Assembly: GCA_937981995.1 (NCBI GenBank)
Contig: CALJNC010000027.1
Coordinates: forward strand, 1-64,000
Length of the DNA: 64,000 nucleotides
Source: an uncultured Chitinophagaceae bacterium
GTDB taxonomy: Bacteria; Bacteroidota; Bacteroidia; Chitinophagales; Chitinophagaceae
Direction of reading: 5' to 3'
Shown: positions 27,130 to 35,418 of the stretch, piece by piece
Position numbering within the stretch: position 1 is the stretch's first letter
How the letters are laid out: each line of letters opens with the position of its first letter
Notes under the pieces: model-generated
What the model was told of the DNA's origin: nothing
The model's database searches: none
The model's input: only the letters and a program-made list of their open reading frames with translations
Made by a program: the position numbers and the translations under genes

Positions 27130-27168
27130 AAAAAAGGACGAAGCAATTATCGCTTTGTCCTTTTTTTT
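27130..27168. terminator. Intrinsic terminator, bidirectional
   Basis: AAAAAAGGACGAAGC pairs with GCTTTGTCCTTTTTT with one mismatch and a 7-nt loop, A-run and T-run at the two ends. It lies between the lipoprotein gene and the convergent S46 peptidase gene. Confidence 0.85.
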
Positions 27169-27184
27169 AAAATTCCTATATCAA

Positions 27185-29308
27185 TTAATAGTGGCGCGTT
27201 TCTACAATATCCATTTCGTCTATAATCCACTTCGCATTTCCAAATTTTTCAATTATAAAAAGAACGTAACGAACGTCAACCGATATATTTCTACAAAGGT
27301 TTACATCGTAGTTTATATCACTCATGGTTCCCTCCCAAATTCTATCAAAATTGGTTCCTATCAACTCACCGTATGCATTCATAATTGGGCTACCAGAATT
27401 ACCACCTGTTGTGTGCAATGATGATAACAAACAAACCGGTACATCCTTCTTTCCTTTATGCCAAGTAGCATAACGTCCAAAGTCTTTTTTCTCATATAAA
27501 TCAACCAAACGCTGTGGCATATTAAACTCTTCAACTTCTGTATTGCGCTTGCGTACTGCTCCACCCAATGTTGTGTACATATTATACTGCATGCCGTCTT
27601 GTGCTTCTAAACCTTCCATTTTACCATAGGTCAATCGTAGGCTAAAGTTAGCATCAGGGTAAAGTGGTTTTTTAGACTGCTCTCTTAACCCTTGCATATA
27701 CGTTCTATAGTTTTCGCGCAAGCTAATAATATCTGGGCGCAAATCTGTAAGCACTTTTTTATTTTCTGTTGTAATATATTTACTAGCAAGGTATACTGGG
27801 TCTTCTTTTATAGCCTTGGTAATATCTAATGGATTTTGAGAATCCAGCAGGGTATTCAATTTAGAAATGTCAGAAAAAACAGAACTAGAATACATAGCCT
27901 GAACACTTTGATCACTGATTTCATTTGCCTCACCAAACTTAGTACGATACATCTCATACAAAGCCGTTGTGATTTTACGATCGGTTTCTACATCCATTCG
28001 TTTTATTCCACTGGCAATTCGTTTTACAATACGTTTAAAATCATCTTTTCTACTATATAAATCATTTACGGTAAGTAAAGAATCGCCATAACGCCCTAGA
28101 GCTACTAACTCAGAAGCACGTAAACATTCCCTGATATAATTATACTGCAATTCATTTTGTTCTTTATTCTGATATAGCGCTTTTTGCTTGTCTATAATAT
28201 CACCGTATTTTGCCCAACGTACAGGATTTTTTCTAGCCCAGGATAAAAACTCACGCTCCTTTGCTTTCTTTTTATTAACAGCATCATTTAGTTTCAGGCC
28301 TAATAATTCTCCCTGCCACTTTTTATAGTAATTTGCTACACGCGCTTGCTTACTTGCATACTTTATAAAGTTTGCTTTGCTCTCTTTCATGGCCGCTTCC
28401 ATATAGCCCAATCTCTTAGCGCGTATTTTTATACGTGCAGGATCTAGCACATTCATCGTTTCATTAATTCCATCGCTAGTTAAGTACTGCTGTGTACTCC
28501 CAGGAAAACCATACACCATTGAAAAATCTCCTTCTTGTAGGCCACCAATATTAATTTTAAAATGACGCTTGGGGTTGTAAGGAACATTATCCTCGCTATA
28601 GGCAGCCGCTTTATTATCCTTATTGGCATAAATTCTAAATACGCCAAAGTCTCCGGTATGTCTTGGCCAAGCCCAGTTATCGGTATCTCCACCAAATTTA
28701 CCTATCCCATTAGGAGGGAAAGCTACCAAACGCACATCATTGTAACGCTCTATATAAAACATATAATACTCATTGCCATAGAAAAAAGATTTTAAACTAA
28801 TTTCCAAACCACTTTCAAGTGCTGCTTTTTCTTTAATAGATTTTGCTCGTGCCTTAATTTTTTTATCACGGGTTTCCTTATCCATGTCCTCCGTTATGCC
28901 ATCCATAATTGATGCAGTTACATCTTCTATCTTTCTGATAAAACGCACCGATAATCCTGGGCAAGGTATTTCCTCTCCTTGATTTTTTGCAAAAAATCCA
29001 TCAGTCAGATAATCATTTTTCACACTGCTCAAATTATTTACGGTGCCATAACCGCAGTGATGATTTGTAAATACTAATCCTTTATTCGAAACAACTTCTC
29101 CGGTACAGCCGCCGCCAAAAATTAAAATGGCATCTTTTAAACTTCCGTCACGCACCGAGTAAATATCCTCTGCCGATATTTTAAGCCCCTTGGCCTTCAT
29201 ATCTTTTTCGTTGATTTCTTGCAATAAAAATGGTAGCCACATCCCCTCGCCTGCAAAAGCGCCTAGTGTGCATAAAAATAGTAGTATAGTTAAAATGAAT
29301 TTTCTCAT
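27185..29308 (-). CDS. S46 family dipeptidyl peptidase (DPP11-like)
   Basis: 707 residues from the ATG at 29308, which gives a clean signal peptide (MRKFILTILLFLCTLGAFA). The S46 features are present: the HHCGYG histidine (about 85-90), a catalytic Asp in the middle part, and the GGNSGSP serine near the C-terminus. The residue after NFD near the end is Arg (NFDRIWEG); in P. gingivalis Arg at this place marks the Asp/Glu-specific DPP11 and Gly marks DPP7. So the likely role is release of dipeptides with acidic residues at P1 in the periplasm. A longer reading frame (to 29380) begins inside the promoter region and is rejected. Confidence 0.9.
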   Translation of the reverse strand: MRKFILTILLFLCTLGAFAGEGMWLPFLLQEINEKDMKAKGLKISAEDIYSVRDGSLKDAILIFGGGCTGEVVSNKGLVFTNHHCGYGTVNNLSSVKNDYLTDGFFAKNQGEEIPCPGLSVRFIRKIEDVTASIMDGITEDMDKETRDKKIKARAKSIKEKAALESGLEISLKSFFYGNEYYMFYIERYNDVRLVAFPPNGIGKFGGDTDNWAWPRHTGDFGVFRIYANKDNKAAAYSEDNVPYNPKRHFKINIGGLQEGDFSMVYGFPGSTQQYLTSDGINETMNVLDPARIKIRAKRLGYMEAAMKESKANFIKYASKQARVANYYKKWQGELLGLKLNDAVNKKKAKEREFLSWARKNPVRWAKYGDIIDKQKALYQNKEQNELQYNYIRECLRASELVALGRYGDSLLTVNDLYSRKDDFKRIVKRIASGIKRMDVETDRKITTALYEMYRTKFGEANEISDQSVQAMYSSSVFSDISKLNTLLDSQNPLDITKAIKEDPVYLASKYITTENKKVLTDLRPDIISLRENYRTYMQGLREQSKKPLYPDANFSLRLTYGKMEGLEAQDGMQYNMYTTLGGAVRKRNTEVEEFNMPQRLVDLYEKKDFGRYATWHKGKKDVPVCLLSSLHTTGGNSGSPIMNAYGELIGTNFDRIWEGTMSDINYDVNLCRNISVDVRYVLFIIEKFGNAKWIIDEMDIVETRHY

Positions 29309-29326
29309 GCTGTTCTTTACTTTCGT

Positions 29327-29334
29327 CAAATATA
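29327..29334 (-). promoter_or_regulatory. S46 peptidase promoter -7 element
   Basis: TATATTTG on the minus strand, 18 nt before the ATG at 29308. It supports that start rather than the one at 29380. Confidence 0.5.
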
Positions 29335-29433
29335 GCAAATAGTGATTAGTGTAAGGCGAATAGGGATTTGGAATTATCAACTAAAAACGAAGCGCAAAAG
29401 CTACTAGACAATCATACCCTATAATCCAAATAG

Positions 29434-30024
29434 ATGTTCATTGAACCAAACATAAAAAACAGAAAAAGCGGCTGGATCGAAGTAGTTTGCGGCTCTATGT
29501 TTAGCGGGAAAACAGAAGAATTAATTAGGAGATTAAAACGTGCACAGTTTTCGCAGCATAGCGTGGCCATTTTTAAACCTGCAACAGATAATCGATATCA
29601 TGAATCTGATATTGTATCACATGATGGTGTGCGCATTAAAAGTATGGCTGTTGCTAAAGCTGAAGACATCTTAAATAAAACAGAAGACATAGATGTAGTA
29701 GGAATAGATGAGGTTCAATTTTTTGATATGGATATTGTGAAAGTGGTACAAGAATTAGCTCTTAAACAAACAAGAGTTATTTGCGCTGGGCTTGATATGG
29801 ATTTCAATAAAAATGGTTTTGGCCCTATGCCCGAACTTTTAGCGCAGGCGGATTATGTAACTAAGGTGCATGCTATTTGCTCAGTATGTGGCGACATGGC
29901 AAATTACAGCTATCGTAAAACGGCCAGTAAAGAAACGGTAGTACTAGGAGAAAAGGATGTGTATGAACCGCGATGCCGATCATGCTTTGAACGTGATGAT
30001 AAAAAGCAAGGGGTAATATTTTAA
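29434..30024 (+). CDS. tdk: Thymidine kinase
   Basis: 196 residues. The Walker A loop is GSMFSGKTEELIRRL (about 21-35), the DEVQFFD Walker B is near 92-98, and the zinc-binding cysteines CxxC near 148-151 and CxxC near 183-186 are present, as in type II thymidine kinases. It phosphorylates thymidine with ATP for salvage of dTTP. It is followed at 2 nt by two small membrane-protein genes on the same strand. Confidence 0.95.
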   Translation: MFIEPNIKNRKSGWIEVVCGSMFSGKTEELIRRLKRAQFSQHSVAIFKPATDNRYHESDIVSHDGVRIKSMAVAKAEDILNKTEDIDVVGIDEVQFFDMDIVKVVQELALKQTRVICAGLDMDFNKNGFGPMPELLAQADYVTKVHAICSVCGDMANYSYRKTASKETVVLGEKDVYEPRCRSCFERDDKKQGVIF

Positions 30025-30026
30025 TT

Positions 30027-30353
30027 ATGAACTTATACAACATAGTAAAAAGGTTCAAGGCACTTTCGCCTTTAAAAAAGGCATTCGTAAAAAGTATTTT
30101 CTACCTTCTTATTTCTTTTATAGGTGTTTTAATTTTTACCCAGAAACAATTTCCCTACCAACTTATTTCAATAGCTTGTTTAATCTTCGGCTTATGGCAT
30201 TTTATACTTTTAGTTGCATATGCCCAATTCTTAATTGACGAAATTTGGCCACCCAAATATGATATAGATATAAAACTTCCAAAAAAAATTAAAGAGAAAG
30301 AATTACGCGATAACTGCTTTCTGGTTTTTAGCACTTGTATTAATGATAATTGA
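30027..30353 (+). CDS. Small membrane protein of unknown function
   Basis: 108 residues with two hydrophobic helices (about 20-38 and 46-72) and a basic C-terminal tail (KLPKKIKEKELRD). No family is recognised. It starts 2 nt after tdk and overlaps the next gene by 11 nt, so the three are probably co-transcribed. A topology of cytoplasmic ends is suggested by the Lys-rich tail and N-terminus. Confidence 0.55.
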   Translation: MNLYNIVKRFKALSPLKKAFVKSIFYLLISFIGVLIFTQKQFPYQLISIACLIFGLWHFILLVAYAQFLIDEIWPPKYDIDIKLPKKIKEKELRDNCFLVFSTCINDN

Positions 30354-30801
30354 AATTCCCAAAATTGATAATACAATTAACGGTACTACCCTCTTTTGGC
30401 GATGGGCTTCCACAGGATTGATATTGGCAATAGTAATTACAATATACCTTAAAAGAAAAAAAAGTCTATTTGACGAATATTCTGAAACTCGAATAGGAGT
30501 ACACTTTGGACTTTTCCTTGGACTATTTCTTCTATTACCTGGAATTGGCAGTTTAATAAATCATTCCTTTGCATCTAACGAAACAAATTGTATTGAAACA
30601 GAGATTAAAAGAAAGAGTCTCGGAGCAAGTAAATTAAGAAGTCGTTTTATTTTTCCAACAAATCCAGTATTACAAAATGAGCGCTTTGATGTAACAAATC
30701 ATTTTTACAATCAGATAGAACAAGGCGACACAATCATTACTTGTTTAAAAGAAGGAGCACTTGGATATACTTTTGTAGATCAATTTAAGCTAAATCAATA
30801 A
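30343..30801 (+). CDS. Small membrane protein of unknown function
   Basis: 152 residues: two hydrophobic helices (about 16-34 and 50-70) followed by an 80-residue soluble tail that would face the periplasm. The tail has two Cys (CIETE and TCLKEG) that could pair. No family is recognised. It overlaps the previous gene by 11 nt; the pair look like a two-component membrane unit downstream of thymidine kinase. It converges on the cytochrome c peroxidase gene with a 2-nt gap. Confidence 0.55.
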   Translation: MIIEIPKIDNTINGTTLFWRWASTGLILAIVITIYLKRKKSLFDEYSETRIGVHFGLFLGLFLLLPGIGSLINHSFASNETNCIETEIKRKSLGASKLRSRFIFPTNPVLQNERFDVTNHFYNQIEQGDTIITCLKEGALGYTFVDQFKLNQ

Positions 30802-30803
30802 AA

Positions 30804-31784
30804 CTATTTATACCGATCGTCAGTCAAAGACTCCAAGAAAGCAATTAAGTCTTCCTTTTCCTGTTCAGTTAAACCAATTTTACGTGGCATAAGGCTATCG
30901 ATAGCATAAGGTTGCTTTACAAACTGTATTGGATCGTCGTAGTAATCAATAACCTCCCGCAAAGTCTTAAACATTCCATTGTGCATGTAAGGCGCTGTAA
31001 TAGCCACATTGCGCAAACCAGGTATTTTAAACTTGCCTATGTCTTCTACCCGCTTTGTTACATTATATCGCCCAGAATCATTCAAAGCTTTTCCATCAAA
31101 CAATCCAATATTTTTAAACTCATCGCTTGTAAAATCTGGTGTATAATGGCAGTCAAAACATTTGGTTTTGGTACCCGTAAATAATTCTCTTCCTCGAATC
31201 ATTTGTGCCGTCATGCCACTTGGCTCGTCATCATTTAACCAACGATCGTTGGGCGTATCTTCTGTCTCTAAGCTTTTTTCAAAGGCAGATATTGCTTGGA
31301 TTATGTTTTTCCTATTTGGTTTGGACTGATAGATTTTTTTAAATAATTTTTGATACTCTTTTACACCTTGAATTCTAGCTACTGCTGAGTCAAAAGGTAA
31401 ATTCATTTCATCGAGATTTTCTACAGGAAATACAACTTGATCTTCTAAACTATGCGCACGCCCATCCCAAAAAACAGAATCACGAAAAGCAACATTCATA
31501 ACAGAAGGCGCATTGCGATTACCAATTGCACCTCCTACCCCAATACTTAATGCGGCAGTATCTGCAAATGCAAAAGCTGGAATATGACAACTACCACAAT
31601 TAATACTTCGATCACTTGAAAGGATATTGTCAAAAAAAAGTTTCTCCCCTAAAGTAATTTCAGAATTTACTTCAACTACTTTCTTATCTCCAATAGGCTT
31701 AACCGAGCAGGCTAATAAACCAACACCAATTATTGCAAGCAAAGCAATTGATAAAACAGATTTTGAAAAGTATTTTTGCATCAT
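30804..31784 (-). CDS. Di-heme cytochrome c peroxidase (CcpA/MauG family) lipoprotein
   Basis: 326 residues from the first of two adjacent ATG codons. Lipobox with C26 (GLLAC). The two heme motifs CxxCH are at 63-67 and 209-213, the size and spacing of the bacterial di-heme peroxidase family. It should reduce H2O2 in the periplasm with electrons from c-type cytochromes; MauG-like oxidase roles are possible. The reading frame runs on upstream to 31958 but that part overlaps trmH and has no signal peptide at its head, so 31784 is chosen. Its start codon overlaps that of trmH by 2 nt. Confidence 0.9.
   Translation of the reverse strand: MMQKYFSKSVLSIALLAIIGVGLLACSVKPIGDKKVVEVNSEITLGEKLFFDNILSSDRSINCGSCHIPAFAFADTAALSIGVGGAIGNRNAPSVMNVAFRDSVFWDGRAHSLEDQVVFPVENLDEMNLPFDSAVARIQGVKEYQKLFKKIYQSKPNRKNIIQAISAFEKSLETEDTPNDRWLNDDEPSGMTAQMIRGRELFTGTKTKCFDCHYTPDFTSDEFKNIGLFDGKALNDSGRYNVTKRVEDIGKFKIPGLRNVAITAPYMHNGMFKTLREVIDYYDDPIQFVKQPYAIDSLMPRKIGLTEQEKEDLIAFLESLTDDRYK
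31748..31778 (+). promoter_or_regulatory. trmH promoter inside the peroxidase coding sequence
   Basis: TTG (31748-31750), 20-nt spacer, TATTTTTG (31771-31778), then 4 nt to the trmH ATG. Both elements match the Bacteroidota consensus and lie within codons 2-12 of the divergent peroxidase gene. Confidence 0.65.
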
Positions 31785-32373
31785 GACTCCAGAGCGTGCC
31801 GCAAAGGTAAATAAGGTTTTAAGTAAAAGGCAAAATGACCTAAGCGTAATTATAGAAAATGTTACTGACCCGCATAATATAGCTGCCGTAATGCGCACAT
31901 GCGATGCGGTAGGCATAAGTGAACTCTTTGTGCTGAATACCAAAATCAATACGCACAAGCGTTTTGGAACAAGAAGTAGCTCAAGTGCTCAAAAATGGAT
32001 GCACACGCAACAATTTACTGATTTGGAGGAATGTATGGCGGTAGTAAAGAAAAAGTATAAACGAATTTTTGCAACCCATTTAGGTGAAAGCTCTCAAACT
32101 ATATACGAAATGGATTTTACTGAGCCTATTGCACTAGTATTTGGCAATGAAAAAAGAGGCGTAAGCGATGAGATTAGGGCCCTTTGCGACGGCAATTTTA
32201 TTATACCACAGGTAGGTATGATTTCTTCCTTAAATATATCTGTAGCTTGCGCTGTTACTATTTATGAGGCTTATCGCCAAAAAGAGGCAAAAGGGCATTA
32301 TGATAGTATGAAACTAAATGCTGAACAAAAGGCTTCCCTTTTTGATTACTGGAATATCAAAGAAAATATATAA
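31783..32373 (+). CDS. trmH: tRNA (guanosine-2'-O)-methyltransferase TrmH
   Basis: 196 residues. The N-terminus (MTPERAAKVNKVLSKRQ, then PHNIAAVMRTCDAVGI) lines up with E. coli TrmH from its first residue. The SPOUT motifs follow: an LVFGNEKRGVS motif 2 (about 126-136) and SSLNISVACAVTIYEA motif 3 (about 153-168). It methylates the 2'-OH of G18 in tRNA with SAM. The start codon is fixed by this alignment and by the promoter 4 nt upstream, so the message is leaderless. A tRNA-His gene lies 50 nt downstream with its own -7 element. Confidence 0.93.
   Translation: MTPERAAKVNKVLSKRQNDLSVIIENVTDPHNIAAVMRTCDAVGISELFVLNTKINTHKRFGTRSSSSAQKWMHTQQFTDLEECMAVVKKKYKRIFATHLGESSQTIYEMDFTEPIALVFGNEKRGVSDEIRALCDGNFIIPQVGMISSLNISVACAVTIYEAYRQKEAKGHYDSMKLNAEQKASLFDYWNIKENI
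31802..31834 (-). promoter_or_regulatory. Peroxidase promoter inside the trmH coding sequence
   Basis: On the minus strand TTTG (31834-31831), 21-nt spacer, TACCTTTG (31809-31802), then 17 nt to the peroxidase ATG. Both elements lie within codons 7-18 of trmH. Confidence 0.6.
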
Positions 32374-32402
32374 TAGTATAGATTTTAAAATGTTTTTTTA
32401 TT

Positions 32403-32410
32403 TACATTTG
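32403..32410 (+). promoter_or_regulatory. tRNA-His promoter -7 element
   Basis: TACATTTG, exact TAnnTTTG, 13 nt before the tRNA 5' end; gives the tRNA its own promoter independent of trmH. Confidence 0.55.
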
Positions 32411-32423
32411 CCCACCTTATACG

Positions 32424-32500
32424 GACATTGTAGCTCAGTTGGTTAGAGCATCGGTTTGTGGTACCGAGGGTCGGGGGTTCGAGCCCCCTCATTGTCCCCA
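32424..32500 (+). tRNA. tRNA-His (anticodon GTG)
   Basis: The cloverleaf is complete: D stem GCTC/GAGC, anticodon stem TCGGT/ACCGA with loop TTGTGGT (anticodon GTG), T stem GGGGG/CCCCT with TTCGAGC loop, and an encoded CCA end. A G at 32423 gives the extra G-1 opposite discriminator C, the histidine identity pair. The acceptor stem GACATTG/CATTGTC has a T-T mismatch at the fifth pair. The gap 32374-32644 otherwise holds its promoter and terminator. Confidence 0.95.
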
Positions 32501-32507
32501 TTAGATT

Positions 32508-32538
32508 AAAAGAGATTGCTTTGGCAGTCTCTTTTTTT
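32508..32538 (+). terminator. Intrinsic terminator after tRNA-His
   Basis: AAAGAGATTGC pairs with GCAGTCTCTTT with one mismatch and a 3-4 nt loop, followed by a T-run. It begins 8 nt after the CCA end. Confidence 0.8.
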
Positions 32539-32644
32539 ATATTTCAAGCTTATCCCCAAGCCAACAATAAGATTTTACAATAAAGTGAATTAGTTTTTTT
32601 TGTTATCAACTAATTAGTTCTGACTTTTATCATTAGATAAAGCA

Positions 32645-33532
32645 GTGAGCAGTAAGAAAGAAATAGAAGCCCTTTTTAAATTATTAGACGATCCTGATGA
32701 AATGATTTTTTCATCCGTTTCTGAAAAATTAAAAGAGATTGGACCTAGCATAATTCCACGCTTGGAAGAATACTGGCTAGACTCAGAAGAAGAGCTAGTA
32801 CAAGGACGCGTTGAATCACTGATTCAAAAAGTGAGCTTAGTAGATATTAAAGAAAAATTCTCTACTTGGGAAGAGGACTCTACCGCTTCTTTATTTGAGG
32901 CCATGGTGCTTTTGAGTAAATACATTGATCCAAACCTAAAGGAAGAAAAACTAAAAAATACACTCAAAAGTATTCATAGATCCTGCTGGCTTGAGTTAAA
33001 CAACTACCTTACGCCACTTGAAGAAATACATATCATTAATAGTATTTTTTACAGCATGTATAAGTTATCTGCTGAGCGTAATGCGCTGAAAGATTCAAGC
33101 ACGTACTATTTAAATAATGTTTTGGAGCATCGAAAAGGAAATCAATTTTCACTAGCGCTTATTTATCTAATGATTACTAAGATGCTAGACATTCCCGTGT
33201 TTGCATTAAAAATTTCAAATTTTGTAGTGTTAGGTTATGTAAGTACGCTGTACGATTTTAATCTTGGAGCCGAAAGCCCAACTATGAGTACCCAATTTTT
33301 TATTGAACCTACCGAGGGTACTATACTTTCAAAACAAGACGTAGACAGTTTTATAAAAAAATATAAAGTAGAATTTACTGAGGATAGCTTTAAACCGCTT
33401 AAAAACAAGGAATTTGTGCATCACTTTACACTTGCCTTAGCTCGAAGCTACGATGAAGCTAACGAGCATGACAAAGCAGCGGATATACGTTCTCTTTTAT
33501 CTGATTCTAATTTAGATTTAGGTGAATCTTAG
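32645..33532 (+). CDS. SirB1-type transglutaminase-like protein
   Basis: 295 residues. Residues 1-60 look like HEAT-type helices (LFKLLDDPDEMIFSSVSEKLKEIGP). Residues about 95-240 match the SirB1/transglutaminase-like core: YYLNNVLEHRKGNQFSLALIYLMI followed by KISNFVVLGY, where family members have a PGHFLV segment with the catalytic-type His. That His is absent here (replaced in the ISNFVV segment), as is the Cys, so it is probably not an active protease. GTG start. Function unknown; SirB1 is linked to stress or regulation in other bacteria. Confidence 0.75.
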   Translation: MSSKKEIEALFKLLDDPDEMIFSSVSEKLKEIGPSIIPRLEEYWLDSEEELVQGRVESLIQKVSLVDIKEKFSTWEEDSTASLFEAMVLLSKYIDPNLKEEKLKNTLKSIHRSCWLELNNYLTPLEEIHIINSIFYSMYKLSAERNALKDSSTYYLNNVLEHRKGNQFSLALIYLMITKMLDIPVFALKISNFVVLGYVSTLYDFNLGAESPTMSTQFFIEPTEGTILSKQDVDSFIKKYKVEFTEDSFKPLKNKEFVHHFTLALARSYDEANEHDKAADIRSLLSDSNLDLGES

Positions 33533-33585
33533 CATTCAATCGGTTTGATTTCTCTTGTGTTTTTAATACATTCGTAGAGAATACC

Positions 33586-34143
33586 GTGTCTCAAAAACCA
33601 GAACAATTTACAGACCAGCAACTTATACTGCAATATGTGCAGCATGAGGATAAGAATGCCCTAGGTAAATTGTTTGAGCGTTATTACCACCTAGTATATG
33701 GTGTGGGTATGAAATACATGAAAAACAGCGATAAAGCCAAGGATGTAGCAATGCAGGTTTTTGAAAAGTTAATCACAGACCTTAAAAAGCACGATATACA
33801 GCATTTTAAGTCTTGGTTGTACCGTGTAGCGCAGAATGCTTGCCTTATGGAGCTGCGTAAAAACAAAACAATAACCAAACCCATAGAGGAAAACCTATTG
33901 GGCAATATGGAAAACGAAGCAGAACTGCATCAAGTAGTTGAGAAAGAGAAAATGTTGATGAATATGGAGCAAGAACTAGATAAGCTACCACCTGATCAGC
34001 AAAAATGTATAAAGCTTTTTTACTTGGAACGCAGAACATATAATGATATTTGTGAGACAACAGGCTTTACCTTTAAGCAGGTAAAAAGTTTTATACAAAA
34101 CGGAAAAAGAAACTTAAAGATTAAATTATCAGCCACCGGGTGA
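33586..34143 (+). CDS. ECF-type RNA polymerase sigma factor
   Basis: 185 residues with sigma region 2 (about 25-95: LFERYYHLVYGVGMKYMKNSDKAKDVAMQVFEKL) and region 4 (about 125-178: LPPDQQKCIKLFYLERRTYNDIC with an HTH). This is the ECF subfamily that directs RNA polymerase to special promoters. GTG start. Its stop overlaps the next GTG by 4 nt (GTGA), so it is coupled to an anti-sigma-like membrane protein, the usual partner arrangement. Confidence 0.92.
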   Translation: MSQKPEQFTDQQLILQYVQHEDKNALGKLFERYYHLVYGVGMKYMKNSDKAKDVAMQVFEKLITDLKKHDIQHFKSWLYRVAQNACLMELRKNKTITKPIEENLLGNMENEAELHQVVEKEKMLMNMEQELDKLPPDQQKCIKLFYLERRTYNDICETTGFTFKQVKSFIQNGKRNLKIKLSATG

Positions 34144-35417
34144 GCAATTTAGATAACATATTATCCCATAGTGACTGCCTAAAACAAGAGCAGCTTCAAC
34201 ACTACTTAGAAAATAAGCTAGAGAAGGAAGAGGTATATTCTATTGAAATCCACTTGATTGATTGTATGTTTTGTAGTGATGCATTAGAGGGTTTACAAAT
34301 TCTTGATGCAGAAACGAACGAAGCCAATATTGCAGACATACGAAAAGATGTAACAGCATTACTTAAAAAAGAAGACGACAAAGCAGCCTTAATTACAAAA
34401 ACGGAGACCGCCTCCCCTAGCAAATTAACAGCCCAAAAAGGTGGCAAACGTATTTCTTGGGCAGCAGTAGCTGGTATTTTCTTTCTGGTATTTGGTGGCG
34501 GCTTGGTAGTATTTTCTTACATAAACAATAATAGCGATTGGTTTGGAAATAAAGGAGAACAATACTCAAAAGTAAAAAGCACAATGGAAGGGAATAGTGA
34601 AATGGAAGCAGTTAAAAAACGTTCTCCTGAATTTGAAAACATAAGCATTGAAGCTGCTGACTTACCAGGAGCTGATCTAAAAAAAGAAAAGAAAGTAGCA
34701 AAATCTAGTAAGGATAATATTGATTTTAATAATAGCAAAAAAACAATAAATAAGAATATTGTCAAGAAAAGCACAGTTGAGGAGGAATCTAATGATGCTA
34801 CTGAAACTAGAAAAGAAATTATTGCCAAAGCAACTACACCCAAAATGGCTCAAAGCCCAAGTTCACGAGCTACACAAGATATTGGTATTTCACAAGAGAA
34901 GGATTCAGAACTAGTTACTAAAAATGAAAATCAACGAGGCAAACAAGACCTGAGTTCATTAAATACTTATTACCGTCCTAAATCTGAGGCTGGACTAAAG
35001 GATATCAACGGAATAAATGACAAAGAAAACAAAGCCATTGTAGCCAAATCTAAAAAGCGATCTAAAAAAGATGTAAGTATAGCTGGCGGTCGTGCAGACG
35101 AAACTGCATATATGATAGATAAAGTGCAAACTCAGGGAGCAAAGAAAAAAACTAGGTCGCAATACTATAGCTCGCTTGAATTAGGAAATGAAGCTTATGG
35201 CAAAAAAGAATACAAAACGAGTATCAAGTATTACAAAAAAGCCTTGCGTTCAAAAACGCTAAAGAATAGAAATGAAGTTCTTTTTAAACTAGCTTTAGCC
35301 TACGAAAAAACAAATAACATAAGTAGAGCTGAAAAAATTTACGAGCAACTAGAAGATATATCTAGCTATAAAAAAAGTGCTACAGAAGGCCTACGAAGAG
35401 TAAGAGCTAGAAGATAG
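34140..35417 (+). CDS. Membrane protein with zinc-finger anti-sigma motif and TPR tail
   Basis: 425 residues. The N-terminus carries an HX3CX2C motif (H38, C42, C45), the zinc site of ZAS anti-sigma factors. A single membrane helix at about 106-127 follows, then about 200 polar, low-complexity residues and a C-terminal TPR-like region (about 340-420: YYSSLELGNEAYGKKEYKTSIKYYKKAL). The natural reading is a sigma-binding cytoplasmic head with a periplasmic sensing tail. The overlap with the sigma gene and the zinc motif support this. The TPR outer domain is not usual and suggests a protein-protein signal. Confidence 0.75.
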   Translation: MSNLDNILSHSDCLKQEQLQHYLENKLEKEEVYSIEIHLIDCMFCSDALEGLQILDAETNEANIADIRKDVTALLKKEDDKAALITKTETASPSKLTAQKGGKRISWAAVAGIFFLVFGGGLVVFSYINNNSDWFGNKGEQYSKVKSTMEGNSEMEAVKKRSPEFENISIEAADLPGADLKKEKKVAKSSKDNIDFNNSKKTINKNIVKKSTVEEESNDATETRKEIIAKATTPKMAQSPSSRATQDIGISQEKDSELVTKNENQRGKQDLSSLNTYYRPKSEAGLKDINGINDKENKAIVAKSKKRSKKDVSIAGGRADETAYMIDKVQTQGAKKKTRSQYYSSLELGNEAYGKKEYKTSIKYYKKALRSKTLKNRNEVLFKLALAYEKTNNISRAEKIYEQLEDISSYKKSATEGLRRVRARR

Positions 35418-35418
35418 C

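Noticed and set aside
29309-29380. N-terminal extension of the S46 peptidase
   Set aside because: It lies in and above the -7 element and precedes a clean signal peptide starting at 29308.
31627-31782. N-terminal extension of trmH
   Set aside because: TrmH homology begins at the ATG at 31783 and the promoter ends 4 nt before it.
31785-31958. N-terminal extension of the di-heme peroxidase
   Set aside because: It overlaps trmH and adds sequence ahead of a complete lipoprotein signal.
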